From Nocardiopsis quinghaiensis (GTDB lineage Bacteria > Actinomycetota > Actinomycetes > Streptosporangiales > Streptosporangiaceae), in assembly GCF_008638365.1 (NCBI RefSeq), contig NZ_VWVU01000006.1:124001-188000 (forward strand): DNA of 64,000 nt. Direction: 5' to 3'. The position numbers and the translations under genes were made by a program. The notes under the pieces were generated by a model that ran no database searches, had not been told where the DNA came from, and worked only from the letters and a program-made list of their open reading frames with translations. Shown here piece by piece: positions 52,373 through 62,314 of this stretch. Position 1 is the first letter of the stretch. Every line of letters begins with the position of its first letter.

Positions 52373-53649
52373 GCGTCCCCTCCGGAGGTGTGTTCCGACG
52401 CGGGCGGCAGCGCGGCCGCGAGGGAGGTCGACAGGCCGACCTGGGGCAGGAGCGTCGCCTGGTAGGCGTGGTAGACGTCCGGCTTGCCCGACCACACGCC
52501 CCCGGCGGGCCGGTTGCCGGAGTCCAGTTCGTGGTGCCAGCTACCGCGTTCGCGGTCCACGTGGTGGCGGTCGGCGTAGGCCCACCAGCGGTCGTACAGG
52601 TCGGTGTAGGAGGACTCCCCCGTGTGCTCGCCCAGCGCCCAGGCGGCCATGGTGGCCTCGGCCACCACCCAGTGCATGCGCTCGCGCACGACCGGGCGGT
52701 CCTCCCAGTCGAGGGTGTAGACGAACCCGTCGGCGCCGTCGACGGCCCAGCCCCGGCGGACGGCGTTGGCGAACAGCGACTCGGCGTCGGTGCGCAGCCA
52801 GGAGGGGACGGGCCCTCCGGCCCGGGTGAGCGCGATCTCCAGGTGGACCAGGAGCCGTGCCCATTCGAGCAGGTGGCCGGTGGTGCTGCCGAAGGGCCGG
52901 AAGGGGTGGTCGGGCTGGTCCCGGTTGTAGTCCGGGACCGGCTTCCACCCGGGGGTGAAGTGCTCGGGCAGGCGCCAGTCGTGTGCGGCGGCCACGCCGT
53001 GGATCAGCCGTTCGGCGACGGAGAGCGCGCGTCGGGTCCACAGGTGGTCGCCGGTGGCGTCGGCGGCGGCGAGGAAGGCCTCCACGGCGTGCATGTTGCT
53101 GTTGGCGCCCCGGTACTCCTCGGTGGCGGTCCAGCGGCTGTCCCAGCTCTCCCGGAGGGCCCCGGCGGACTCCTCCCAGAAACGGGCGTCCATGACGCGC
53201 AGCGCCTCGTCGAGCAGGTCACGGGCTCCGGGCCGTCCGGCGGCGGTGGCGGTGGAGGCGGCCAGGACCACGAACGCGTGCTCGTAGGCGGACTTGCGCG
53301 GGAGCTCATGGGAGCGCTCCCGCGAAGCGTCCGGACCGGATACCGCGGGTACCTGGTCGAACCATCCGCCCGCGTCGGCGTCGTGCAGGGGCCCCTTCGC
53401 CAGGGCCGCGACACCGTGGTCGGCCAGTCGTCCGGCGTCAGCCGCGCCGCGCAGGTGCGCGAGGGAGAACACGTGCGTCATCCGCGCGGTGATCCAGGCG
53501 GCGACGGGCCGGTCCTCCACCCGTCCGTCCGCGTCGAGCCACCCGAAGCCGTCGGAGACCGCGGACCCGGCGGCGAAACCGCACAGGCGCCGCTCCTCCT
53601 CGCGCAGCCACTCGGGGCTCCCCGGGGCCGGGTGTGTCGATGCTGTCAA
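52369..53649 (-). CDS. AGE family epimerase/isomerase (mannose isomerase-like)
   Basis: 426 aa from TTG 53649 (GAGGAGG 7 nt upstream). (alpha/alpha)6-barrel enzyme with HAVEAFLAAADAT, LPEHFTPGWKPVPDYNRD, FGSTTGHLLEWARLL and the Arg/His-rich active-site loops. The family includes N-acylglucosamine 2-epimerase, cellobiose epimerase, mannose isomerase and YihS; the neighbouring fructokinase favours an aldose-ketose isomerase. Carries a CelR-like palindrome inside the gene. Confidence 0.9.
   Translation of the reverse strand: MTASTHPAPGSPEWLREEERRLCGFAAGSAVSDGFGWLDADGRVEDRPVAAWITARMTHVFSLAHLRGAADAGRLADHGVAALAKGPLHDADAGGWFDQVPAVSGPDASRERSHELPRKSAYEHAFVVLAASTATAAGRPGARDLLDEALRVMDARFWEESAGALRESWDSRWTATEEYRGANSNMHAVEAFLAAADATGDHLWTRRALSVAERLIHGVAAAHDWRLPEHFTPGWKPVPDYNRDQPDHPFRPFGSTTGHLLEWARLLVHLEIALTRAGGPVPSWLRTDAESLFANAVRRGWAVDGADGFVYTLDWEDRPVVRERMHWVVAEATMAAWALGEHTGESSYTDLYDRWWAYADRHHVDRERGSWHHELDSGNRPAGGVWSGKPDVYHAYQATLLPQVGLSTSLAAALPPASEHTSGGDA
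53309..53322. promoter_or_regulatory. CelR-like palindrome inside the isomerase gene
   Basis: TGGGAGCGCTCCCG differs at one position from TGGGAGCGCTCCCA, the operator of the cellulose regulator CelR (LacI family) in Thermobifida fusca. It is within the coding region about 330 nt downstream of the start, so it may be chance, or an internal roadblock site. Confidence 0.3.
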
Positions 53650-54053
53650 TCCACTGCCTCCTCAAGGCGTCGGTTCGCGGGTCCACGCTATCCCGCGGCC
53701 TCGACACGGCGGTAGCCCGGGGACCCGGATCGGCAGGACACCCCGCCGCCACCGGAACGCAGTGCCCCTGGCACGGGCGGGACGGGCCCGCGCGCAGGTG
53801 GGAGGGGCGGGGCCGCCGGGCGTTCCGGCCGAGCTGTGGGCGTGGCCGACCGCCGACGGGGCCGGGTGGGCCACCGGACGGGTGATCGGCTCCGACGCCG
53901 GCTTCAGCTGTTGAGGGACTGCCCGAAACCGCTTCCGGTGTGACGCCGGGGACAGGGACCCCACCCCCGGTGACCTTGTACTCGTAGCGAGGCCCGGCGC
54001 CGAACGTGCCGGCAAGGACAGGATCACGGCGCCCGTGGGGGCCCGGGCCGGGA
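53650..54053. other. Gap of about 400 nt
   Basis: No gene supported. It lies between the start of the isomerase gene and the end of the hydrolase gene (both minus) and should contain the isomerase/kinase promoter. Confidence 0.35.
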
Positions 54054-54914
54054 TCAGGTCCTGGATTCCGGGCGCCGGTCCCTCCCCGCGGCGTTCCGCG
54101 CGGCGATCCCGGTGCTGCCCAGGTCGGCGGCGCGGCAGGTCCACCGGACGTGCTCGGCGACCGTGACCGGATCGTCGGCCATGGGGATGTGTCCGCTACC
54201 GATCAGCGAGACCATGCGCGCGTTGGGCACCCTGCGGTGGGCGTGTACGGCGCTGGACGGCAGCAGCGTCCGGTCGCGGTCGCCCCAGGCGATGGTGACC
54301 GGGCACTCGATCGGCCGGGCGCTGAAGTCGTACTCGGCGATCCGCGACACCATCCGGATGAAGGGCGAGCCCTTCCGCAGCCCCCGGACGCTGAACCGGG
54401 TGGCCTTGGCCGTGGGCGACTTGGGGTCGCCGCGCAGCGCGATCCGCGCGGCGGCCCTGGCCGGCGCGGTGCCGGCGAGGCGTTCCTTGACCGGCATCGG
54501 TATACGGGTGGCGAACCGGGAGAGGCCGCCGACCACGTGTATCCCCAGCCTGGCGAGGTCCTCGGAGAACCCGGCGGGGGAGAACACCGTCACCGACGCG
54601 GCCAGGCCCCGCACACCCAGTTCCAGGGCGATCGACCCGCCGAGCGAGTTGCCCGCCATGTGCGGCCGGCCCAGGCCGTGCAGCTCGCAGAACGCGTGGA
54701 TGTCGTCGGTCAGGGTGTGGACGTCGTAGGGCTCGTCGGGGGCGGGCGCCGGGGTGGCGCCGAATCCGGGCAGGTCCACGCAGAGGACGCGGTAGTCCGC
54801 CGCGAGCCGGGCCATCACGGCGTTCCAGCTCTGGCGCCGGTCCCCGAGACCGTGGAGGAGGACCAGAGGACGGCCGCTCCCCCGCTCTTCGAAGGCGATG
54901 CGTTTCGGGTCCAT
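54054..54914 (-). CDS. Alpha/beta hydrolase
   Basis: 286 aa from ATG 54914. Oxyanion-hole segment LVLLHGLGDRRQSW, nucleophile Ser in GNSLGGSIALE, acid in WGDRDRTLLP and His in GSGHIPMADDP, the standard order of the fold. Cytoplasmic, no signal peptide. Similar to small esterases and haloperoxidase-like hydrolases; substrate unknown. Confidence 0.9.
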   Translation of the reverse strand: MDPKRIAFEERGSGRPLVLLHGLGDRRQSWNAVMARLAADYRVLCVDLPGFGATPAPAPDEPYDVHTLTDDIHAFCELHGLGRPHMAGNSLGGSIALELGVRGLAASVTVFSPAGFSEDLARLGIHVVGGLSRFATRIPMPVKERLAGTAPARAAARIALRGDPKSPTAKATRFSVRGLRKGSPFIRMVSRIAEYDFSARPIECPVTIAWGDRDRTLLPSSAVHAHRRVPNARMVSLIGSGHIPMADDPVTVAEHVRWTCRAADLGSTGIAARNAAGRDRRPESRT

Positions 54915-55016
54915 GGTGCCCGGTCTACCCGATACCGCCCCCAGCACCCCCGCGGCTCACGGAAGCGGGCGGGGCCTGGGGCGTGCGGCGAACGTGGGGA
55001 CCGGGGCGCGGACCGG

Positions 55017-56354
55017 TCAGCCGTTGCGGGGATCCCGGGTCAGCGTCACGCCCGCCAGCACGGCGAGCAGGCCGAGCAGCGGAGCCAGGCCCAGTCCCAG
55101 GCCGGACACCGTCAGCGTCAGCATCCCGCCGCCGACCAGCGCCGCCGCGGCCAGGGCACGGACCATGCCGGGGGAGCCGCCCAGCGCCTTCGGCGGGTTC
55201 TCGAACCGCACCGCCCAGTGCGCCAGCGGCGCGATCAGGGGCAGCACCACCGCGACGCCCAGCGCGCCCCACAGCAGCCACAGGCCCGTCATCGGCTCCG
55301 GGGTGTCGATTCCCATCCCGAACACCAGCACGCCCGCCACGAGGCTGAGCGGCAGCATGTGCCACAGGTAGACCGTCATCAGCTGCGGGCAGATCCGGTC
55401 CAGCAGCCGCGCCGGCCCGGGGCGCTCCGACCACGCGCTGATCCGCTCGCGCAGCAGCACCGCGACACCGACCTGCAACACACCCATGGCGGCGAGTACC
55501 AGGGTCGGCGGGGACACGTTCGAGGTCTCCGAGGCGAACACGCCCGTCATGTTCAGCGAGTACGGACCGACCAGCGCCAGGGCCAGGGCGGTGCCCGCAC
55601 CGACCACCGCCATCCCCACGGCGTAGCGGAGGCGGATCGCCCCCGTCGCGTAGCGGAACCCCAGCTGGTGCACGCCCAGCCACACGAACGCCACGTTCAG
55701 GTAGCCGACCCAGTCCGCGCCGGTTCCGAACCGGACCAGGTCCACGGCCGCCGCGGCGGCCAGGAGCGCGACGGGGACCCACCAGCCGAACCGCTCCTGG
55801 GCGCCCACCAGCACCGGGGTCGCCACGACCACCAGCACGTACACGGCCAGGAACCACAGCACCATGCCCGCGGCCTCAGCGCCCACGAGCACCGGTTGGA
55901 CCGGGGCTCCGGCCAGGACCAGCAGGTGGGAGGAGACGATCCACACGGCCGCCAGCGGCACCACCGGCCAGGCGAGCCTGCGCAGCCGCCTGGCGTACCA
56001 GGTCGACGCGGACACGCCCCGGCCGGAGGCCGAGCGCCAGCTGATGAGGTTGGCCGCACCACCGACGAAGAAGATCAGCGGCATGACCTGGACGGCCCAC
56101 GTCAGGACGAAGCCTCCCTCGACGGCCAGGACGCTCCCCGCGTTGAGGGTGTCCTGTTCGTGGACCAGGACCGGCAGCCACCAGTGCTGTAGGACCACCA
56201 GGGCCATGACGAACAGCCGGATGACGTCGAGGAACCTGTCCCTGCCCGCGCCGGGGCGCGGCGTCCGGCCGCTCCTGGGGGGTGTCGTTACGGCGGTACC
56301 GGAGGGATACGCGGACGACACGCCTCCGTGTTCGTTCTCAACGGTCACGGTCAT
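55017..56354 (-). CDS. Acyltransferase 3 family membrane protein
   Basis: 445 aa from ATG 56354 (AAGGAG 6 nt upstream). After a 38-residue cytoplasmic part, about ten hydrophobic helices follow. The N-terminal family motif is RFLDVIRLFVMALVVLQHWW, and the conserved Arg/His of the family lies in RDRFLDVIRL and QHWW. These proteins transfer acyl groups to exported sugars or lipids. Confidence 0.88.
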   Translation of the reverse strand: MTVTVENEHGGVSSAYPSGTAVTTPPRSGRTPRPGAGRDRFLDVIRLFVMALVVLQHWWLPVLVHEQDTLNAGSVLAVEGGFVLTWAVQVMPLIFFVGGAANLISWRSASGRGVSASTWYARRLRRLAWPVVPLAAVWIVSSHLLVLAGAPVQPVLVGAEAAGMVLWFLAVYVLVVVATPVLVGAQERFGWWVPVALLAAAAAVDLVRFGTGADWVGYLNVAFVWLGVHQLGFRYATGAIRLRYAVGMAVVGAGTALALALVGPYSLNMTGVFASETSNVSPPTLVLAAMGVLQVGVAVLLRERISAWSERPGPARLLDRICPQLMTVYLWHMLPLSLVAGVLVFGMGIDTPEPMTGLWLLWGALGVAVVLPLIAPLAHWAVRFENPPKALGGSPGMVRALAAAALVGGGMLTLTVSGLGLGLAPLLGLLAVLAGVTLTRDPRNG

Positions 56355-56810
56355 CGGTCGCTCCTTGGTCTCCCCGTACACGTGTGTCCCGGGCGCGGTG
56401 CGCGAGGAGGTCCCGTGTCGGGATCAGGGGGTGGCGACGCGTTCTCGAACGCGCCCGGTGGCGTGGCCGCGCCGGTTCAACGGATGATGACGCGTCGGGA
56501 ACGACCCTAGGGCTGGTCGGGGGGTCGTCGCCATGGATCTGACGCCCCTCTTCGCACGGCGGTTCTCCCACCCGGAGAAGGTGGTGCACGCACCACCGCG
56601 CACAGGGGCGCGGCGGCGTAGGCCCCTCCCGGTCGGCGCCGATCAGGAAGGAGGGTCTCGTGCGGGGCGGCGCCCCGGGGAGCCCGCGAAGGTTTCACAT
56701 ACGGTACCCGGAAGAACGTGCGTCCCGAACGCGTCCGCGCGGTGATGCGGGTCCCACGGAACCGCGGGTCCGCGGGACCTCGTCCGCCCGGGGAGGGGCC
56801 GGAGAGGATT
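56355..56810. other. Gap of about 455 nt
   Basis: No gene supported. Should contain the promoter of the acyltransferase gene (minus strand) and the terminator of nadE; I see no strong stem or long repeat. Confidence 0.35.
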
Positions 56811-57641
56811 TCAGGGGGCGATGGGAAGCGCGCGCTTGTGGGCGGTGGCGCGGTACCGGCCGACCAGGGTGGTCTCCACGTGCTCGGACACGGGCAGGCC
56901 CTCCAGGAAGTCGTCGATCTGCTCGTAGGTCAGGCCGAGCGCCTCCTCGTCCGGCTTCTGCGGGGTGAGCGTCTCCAGGTCGGCGGTGGGCACCTTGTTC
57001 ACCAGGTCGTCGGGGGCTCCGAGCGCGGCGGCGACCGCGCGCACCCGGCGCTTGGTCAGACCGGTCAGCGGCACGAGGTCCGCACCGCCGTCACCGTACT
57101 TGGTGAAGAACCCGGTGACCGCCTCCGCCGCGTGGTCGGTGCCGACCACCAGCCCGCGCAGGCCTCCCGAGACCGCGTACTGGGCGATCATCCGCTGTCT
57201 GGCCTTGACGTTGCCGAGGACGAAGTCCCTGGAGTATTCGCTGGTGTAGGCCATCCCGGCGTCGGCGAGGGAGGCGGCCACGGCGTCGGTGGCGGGCCTG
57301 ACGTCCACGGTGAGGCAGCGTTCCGGTGCCGTGAACGCCACGGAGCGGGCCGCGTCCTCCTCGTCCTTCTGCTCGCCGTAGGGCAGGCGCATGGCGACGT
57401 ACTCGCACTCGTGGCCCCCCTCCCGGGCTCGGTCCACGGCCAGGCGGCACAGGCGGCCCGCGGTGAGCGAGTCCACGCCTCCGCTGATGCCCAGGACCAG
57501 CGCCCTGGAACCGGTGGTGGTCAGCCGCTCGGCGAGGAAGGCCACGCGCCGTTCGGTCTCGGCGTCCGCGTCGAAGTGCTCGGGCACTGCGAGGTCGCGG
57601 ATGATGTCGCGACGGGCCTGGCTCAGCTCGGTGTCGGTCAC
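56811..57641 (-). CDS. nadE: Ammonia-dependent NAD+ synthetase
   Basis: 276 aa from ATG 57641. PP-loop LGISGGVDSLTAGRL, P2-like AMRLPYGEQKDEEDA, QRMIAQYAVSG and FTKYGDGGADLVPLTGLTKRRV. It lacks the nitrilase domain of glutamine-dependent forms, so ammonia is the nitrogen donor. Converts nicotinate adenine dinucleotide to NAD+ in the cytoplasm. Confidence 0.95.
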   Translation of the reverse strand: MTDTELSQARRDIIRDLAVPEHFDADAETERRVAFLAERLTTTGSRALVLGISGGVDSLTAGRLCRLAVDRAREGGHECEYVAMRLPYGEQKDEEDAARSVAFTAPERCLTVDVRPATDAVAASLADAGMAYTSEYSRDFVLGNVKARQRMIAQYAVSGGLRGLVVGTDHAAEAVTGFFTKYGDGGADLVPLTGLTKRRVRAVAAALGAPDDLVNKVPTADLETLTPQKPDEEALGLTYEQIDDFLEGLPVSEHVETTLVGRYRATAHKRALPIAP

Positions 57642-57744
57642 TGCGGTCCCCCGTGGGTGTGGTACGTGTGCCCGCTGATTATCGCCTGCCCGGCGGCGCG
57701 GGACGAGTCGGGGGGAGGAGGGGGAAGGCGGGTGGCGGGAGGGC

Positions 57745-58329
57745 TCACGTGTCCGTGCGCAGGCGGCGGGCGAAGCGCTCGTAGTCGACGACCACGCCGT
57801 CGCCGTCCACCGACAACCGGTACTCGCCGTGCAGGGGGTCGCGGTAGGTGTAGCGCTCCAGTCCGTCCTCGGCCGGGTGGCGGGTGTAGCGCTGCCTGAC
57901 CCGGCGCACCCGTAGCGAGGGGATGTCGATCCAGGCCACCACGATGTCGCGGTACTCGCCCGGGCGCAGTCCGAGGCGGCGGATCGGAAGGGTGTTGGTG
58001 AGCGGGGTGGCGGCGACGTCCACGTCCAGGCAGCCCACCAGTTCGGGGAGGGGGGTCCCGTAGGCGTCGGTCCAGTGGCCGCACCGGGCGCTGAGGACGA
58101 CCGACTCCAACCCCTGGGCGGACAGGACCTCGGCGCGCACCCCGCGGGTCGTCCACGCCAGGTCGGTACGGACGGTGAACCGGGTGAGGAAGCGGTCCTC
58201 GCCCACGACGACGGTCTCCCCGGCCTCCAGCCGGTAGCCGTCGGGTTCGGGGATGAGCGTGCCGAGACCGAGCCCTTCGGGGACGTCGGTCCGCGCCCAC
58301 ACGGCGGGGTGTTCCGTCAGTGACGACAT
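57745..58329 (-). CDS. Putative glycolipid-binding (DUF1089-type) protein
   Basis: 194 aa from ATG 58329. TRFTVRTDLAWTTRGVRAEV, RCGHWTDAYGTPLPELVGCL and DVDVAATPLTNTLPIRRLGL match the putative glycolipid-binding family (PF06475). Cytoplasmic, role unknown. Confidence 0.8.
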   Translation of the reverse strand: MSSLTEHPAVWARTDVPEGLGLGTLIPEPDGYRLEAGETVVVGEDRFLTRFTVRTDLAWTTRGVRAEVLSAQGLESVVLSARCGHWTDAYGTPLPELVGCLDVDVAATPLTNTLPIRRLGLRPGEYRDIVVAWIDIPSLRVRRVRQRYTRHPAEDGLERYTYRDPLHGEYRLSVDGDGVVVDYERFARRLRTDT

Positions 58330-58371
58330 GTCACCGTTCTACCGTTCCGGGGGGCGGGTACGCCAGAGCGG

Positions 58372-58411
58372 CCCGGGGCCCGCACCGCCTGTGCGCGGTA
58401 CGGGCCCCGGG
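58372..58411. terminator. Hairpin downstream of the symporter gene
   Basis: CCCGGGGCCCG (58372-58382) pairs with CGGGCCCCGGG (58401-58411), 11 bp with an 18-nt loop, about 70 nt after the stop of the symporter gene on the minus strand. Confidence 0.65.
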
Positions 58412-58480
58412 GGACGCGGGACCCGAGGAGGGGAGGCCGCCGGTCGGCGCGCGTTCGACCTCCTCGGTCCGGCGGAGGGG

Positions 58481-60061
58481 TCAGACCTTCGCGGTCTCGC
58501 CCGTGGCGGGGCCGGACCTGGCCCCGCGCACCTCGGCCTCGACCCGCTCGAAGTCGCTCTCCATCTGCGGGCTGACCTTGGCCAGTCCGTTGAAGACGAA
58601 GATGGCGGCGACGCTGAGGATGACCGCCGGGACCATGGCGTACAGGCCGGTACCGAAGTAGCTGGTGTCGAGGACGTCCCACATGATCGCGGTGCCACCT
58701 CCCGTGACCATGCCCGCGAGCGCGCCGGACCAGGTCATGCGCTTCCAGAACACCGAGAGCACCAGCACCGGTCCGAAGCCCGCGCCGAACCCGGCCCAGG
58801 CGTAGCCGACCAGGTCCATCACCGACTGGTTGCCCCACAGGGCGATGGCGGCGGCGGCCAGGGCGACGAGCACCACGGTGACCCGGCTGATCCACAGCAG
58901 CGTCCTCGGGTGGGCGTCGCGGCTCACGAAGGCCCTGTAGCCGTCCTCGGTGAGCGCCGACGCGGCGACCAGCAGCTGGGAGTCGGCGGTGCTCATGACG
59001 GCCGCGAGGATGGCGGCGAGCAGCAGACCGGCGACCAGCGGGTGGGTCAGGGCCTCGATCAGGAGCGGGAAGACCTGCTCGGAGTTCTCCAGCGGGGCGT
59101 CGAAGTAGGCGATGCCGATGAAACCGACCAGCACGGCCAGGAACATGGCGGTGACCGCCCAGGAGACACTGACGATCCCGGCCTTGGGGATGTCCTGGAC
59201 CGAGCGGATGCCCATGTAGCGGGAGAGGATGTGCGGCTGGCCGAAGTAGCCGAGGCCCCAGGCCAGTCCGGAGACGATGACGACCCAGCCGAGGGTCTCG
59301 GTGCTCACCCACTGGCCGGTCTCGGCGTCGAGGGCCGTGCCGCCGACGGCCGACAGCAGGCCGGTGCTCTTGTCGGAGACGCCCTCGGTCAGGCCGCCGA
59401 GGCCGCCGAGCGCGGTGACCGCCATGACCGGGACGATCAGCAGGGCGATCCACATCATCACGGCCTGGAGCACGTCGGTGTAGGACACGGCGAGGAAGCC
59501 GCCGAGCACGGTGTAGAGCACGACGATGCCCACGCCGATGGCGATGGCGGGCGCCGGGTCCAGGCCGAGGACCTGGTCGAACAGGGCGGCCATGGCCACC
59601 AGGCCCGAGGCCACGTAGAAGAAGTAGAAGACGAGGATCAGCAGCGCCGAGACCCCGCGCAGCAGCCGGGTGGGGTCGTTGAAGCGGTTCTCCAGGAAGG
59701 AGGAGAGCGTCAGGGAGTCGGAGTCCCCGCCGGAGCGCGCGTCGGTGACGCGCTCGGTGTACACGCGAAGGCGGGGCGCGAGGAGCACCCAGCTCCCGGC
59801 GAAGCCACAGGCCAGGCCCACGGCGATCCAGGCCTCTCCCAGGCCGGAGACGTAGATGGCGCCGGGCAGGCCGAGCAGCAGCCATCCGCTGAAGTCGCTG
59901 GCGTTGGCGCTCCGGCCCGCCACCCAACTGTTGAGCTGTCGCCCCCCGAGCACGAAGTCCGACTGCGAGACGGTGCGCTTGTAGGCCCAGAGGCCGATGG
60001 CCACCATGATGGCGAGGTATACGCCGAAGGTCGCGATGGACCAGACCACGGAGTCGCCCAA
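58481..60061 (-). CDS. putP: Sodium/proline symporter
   Basis: 526 aa from ATG 60061, with about 13 hydrophobic helices. SSS-family features: SDFVLGGRQLNSWVAGRSAN and ASDFSGWLLLGLPGAIYVSG near the N-terminus, then QPHILSRYMGIRSVQDIPKA and TADSQLLVAASALTEDGYRA. PutP-type members import proline with Na+. No proline-catabolism gene adjoins it. Ends in a soluble acidic tail. Confidence 0.92.
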   Translation of the reverse strand: MGDSVVWSIATFGVYLAIMVAIGLWAYKRTVSQSDFVLGGRQLNSWVAGRSANASDFSGWLLLGLPGAIYVSGLGEAWIAVGLACGFAGSWVLLAPRLRVYTERVTDARSGGDSDSLTLSSFLENRFNDPTRLLRGVSALLILVFYFFYVASGLVAMAALFDQVLGLDPAPAIAIGVGIVVLYTVLGGFLAVSYTDVLQAVMMWIALLIVPVMAVTALGGLGGLTEGVSDKSTGLLSAVGGTALDAETGQWVSTETLGWVVIVSGLAWGLGYFGQPHILSRYMGIRSVQDIPKAGIVSVSWAVTAMFLAVLVGFIGIAYFDAPLENSEQVFPLLIEALTHPLVAGLLLAAILAAVMSTADSQLLVAASALTEDGYRAFVSRDAHPRTLLWISRVTVVLVALAAAAIALWGNQSVMDLVGYAWAGFGAGFGPVLVLSVFWKRMTWSGALAGMVTGGGTAIMWDVLDTSYFGTGLYAMVPAVILSVAAIFVFNGLAKVSPQMESDFERVEAEVRGARSGPATGETAKV

Positions 60062-60427
60062 GACAGTCCCCTCCTTTCCCTTGCGCGCGGTTTATTCCTT
60101 ACGCGCTGGTTACGAACATTGTGGGAGATCATTGCTCCTTGTTCGGCAAGTCACAATGCCCTTGCGTGGAACAACACCGCTTTGATACCTCGCCGAGTCA
60201 TTGACCAGGCACGATTGTCCGCCAGGCCATGGCCCGCCGCCGGTGTTTGTCGGATCGGACATACATGAGAACCCATGATCGGGCCTTGGAACGTCTGCTG
60301 GGACGCGTGCCCCGGCACCGCCACGGACTCCGTCGGCCGGCGGTGCGGCCGGGCTCCTCCTGGTTCGCCTGCTGTCCGAGAGGGAACTAGTTCTGGACAG
60401 AGCGGATCGGAAAGAGGTCCCCCGAAC
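60062..60427. other. Divergent gap of about 365 nt
   Basis: Separates the symporter (minus) from the protease gene (plus); should hold both promoters. AT-richer around 60090-60180. No gene supported. Confidence 0.4.
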
Positions 60428-62314
60428 GTGGCCACCCCCCATACCCCGCGTGGCCTGCAGCCACACGAGCCCCCGTGGCAGATGCGAGTGCTCGACGAGT
60501 ACGACGTCGTGGGCGGCGCCGTACTCCTGTCCCCGGGTCTGCTGATCACATGCGCGCACGTCGTCAACGCCGCGCTCGGCCGTGACGGAGACAAGGAGGA
60601 GCATCCGGGCTCGGAGGCCACCGTGCGCCTCCGGTCGTTCGACGACCGGGTGTGGAGCGCCAGGGTCGACACCCAGCTGTGGTCCGCCGGCCCGGAGAGC
60701 CGCGACCTGGCCGTACTGCGGCTGCCGGGCGCGGGGCAGCCCGACACCACCTTCCCCGTGCTGAGGGACTGCGCGAGCCTGTCCCCGGACCAGGCCCTGT
60801 CCACGACCGGCTACCCGGAGGGCATGCGCTCCCTCCAGGCCTCACTGGCCTACAGGGGGCCGGGCGGGCCCACCGACGTCACCCACCAGGTCGAGACGCC
60901 CGTGTCCCGGCCGGTGCAGATCACCGGCGGGTTCAGCGGCTGCGCCGTGCGCGCCGAGACCGGCGAACTGGTGGGCATCATGCAGAAGAACCACCACTAC
61001 GTGTGGAACGACCCCGACCGGCCCTCCGGTATCGCGTTCATCCTGCCGGTGGAGGAGCTCGTGGGTGCGCGGGAGGGCGGTGACAGCGTCTCGGTCCAGC
61101 GCCTGGCGGACGAGTCGCTGTGCGGCAGGCAGACCTACGACAGACTGCACGACCTGCTGGACTCGATCCCCCTGGAGGACGTCCCGCCGGACGAGCTGTT
61201 GCGTCCCAACGAGCAGCGCCAGCTCAGGCGGCACGGTTCGGGGTCCACGGCCTGGCGGGTCCTCACCGCGCTGTGGGACCTGGTCCCGCCCTTCGGTGAA
61301 CCGCCGCCCCGGGTGGCCTGGGTACACCATGTCTACCAGCGGATCAGGCGCCAACGGCCGCTCCCGCCCACGATGTGGTCGTGGATCAGGCAGGAGGCCT
61401 CTCCGATGGGGCGCGACTGGGAGGAGCTACTGACCCGGGACCGGGACCGCCGGCTCCTCAGGAGCAGGGAGCCCGACGCGCCCACCGCGCGCCCGGACCA
61501 CGGCGAGGAGTCCCCCGACACGGTGGTGCTCTTCGAACTGGAGCCGGTGACGGGCGGCTACAAGCTCTCGCACAGCATCGTCCACATGAACGAGGAGAGG
61601 TACGACCTGCTGCCGCAGGGCACGAAGCTGGTCAGTGAACCGGAGATCCGCGACGAGATCGGCGACCTCATGGGCGAGGCGACCATGCAGAGGCTGGTCA
61701 CGCCGAAGGAGGAGTCGCTGCGGCTGCGCTTCCTGCTGCCGAAGGACCTGCTGCACCTGAACCTGGGCCAGGCCACCCCCCACCGCGACCTGCTGGAGTT
61801 CCCGCCCCAGCTCTGCACCATGTACGAGGTCGTCTACCACGTCCGCGAGCGGGTGCGGATACCGGGCTACCTGGGAACTCCCCCCGACCGCTGGCGCCTG
61901 CGCTCCGAGAGGCAGCGCATCAGCGCGCTGGTGGAGGACCGCAACGTCCTCACCACCTGGCGGCAGGAGGTGAGCGAGGTGACGCACGCCCTCACCAACG
62001 AGGACGTCACCATAGGCGTGACGGACTCCGACAACAAAGACGTCCATCATGTATACGACACCGCATTGCATCACGGCATCCCCACTATTATCAGGGGCCC
62101 CAGAAAAGCGGTTATCAGCCTCGCCAACGAACTCCTCAACCGGGAGCCCGGCTCGCGCGTGAGGATCTCCGGGCTGCCCCGCTATCTGCGCGACCGGGCA
62201 AGGGATAATTCGGACAGCCGAGAAATAGTCCTCATCCATGACCTATTTGAGGATCCCCTCTTCCAGGAAGTTCTCCGGGGCCCAGGAGACCCCGACAGGC
62301 CGGTCTCCTCTTGA
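60428..62314 (+). CDS. Trypsin-like serine protease with VMAP-like C-terminal region
   Basis: 628 aa from GTG 60428 (GAAAGAGG 10 nt upstream). The N-terminal 230 residues are a trypsin-like domain: His44 (LITCAHVVNAAL), Asp93 (SRDLAVLRLPG) and Ser170 (ITGGFSGCAV). Residues 230-310 form a helical, effector-associated-type segment (GRQTYDRLHDLLDSIPLEDV), and the last 240 include VLFELEPVTGGYKLSHSIVH, resembling the VMAP (vWA-MoxR-associated protein) C-terminal domain. Such proteases are predicted effectors of actinobacterial NTPase conflict systems. The last part of the gene (62030-62310) is AT-richer. Confidence 0.8.
   Translation: MATPHTPRGLQPHEPPWQMRVLDEYDVVGGAVLLSPGLLITCAHVVNAALGRDGDKEEHPGSEATVRLRSFDDRVWSARVDTQLWSAGPESRDLAVLRLPGAGQPDTTFPVLRDCASLSPDQALSTTGYPEGMRSLQASLAYRGPGGPTDVTHQVETPVSRPVQITGGFSGCAVRAETGELVGIMQKNHHYVWNDPDRPSGIAFILPVEELVGAREGGDSVSVQRLADESLCGRQTYDRLHDLLDSIPLEDVPPDELLRPNEQRQLRRHGSGSTAWRVLTALWDLVPPFGEPPPRVAWVHHVYQRIRRQRPLPPTMWSWIRQEASPMGRDWEELLTRDRDRRLLRSREPDAPTARPDHGEESPDTVVLFELEPVTGGYKLSHSIVHMNEERYDLLPQGTKLVSEPEIRDEIGDLMGEATMQRLVTPKEESLRLRFLLPKDLLHLNLGQATPHRDLLEFPPQLCTMYEVVYHVRERVRIPGYLGTPPDRWRLRSERQRISALVEDRNVLTTWRQEVSEVTHALTNEDVTIGVTDSDNKDVHHVYDTALHHGIPTIIRGPRKAVISLANELLNREPGSRVRISGLPRYLRDRARDNSDSREIVLIHDLFEDPLFQEVLRGPGDPDRPVSS

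Noticed and set aside
54006-56192. Plus-strand frame of 728 codons opposite the hydrolase and acyltransferase genes
   Set aside because: Arg/His/Gln-rich low-complexity translation, covers two real minus-strand genes.
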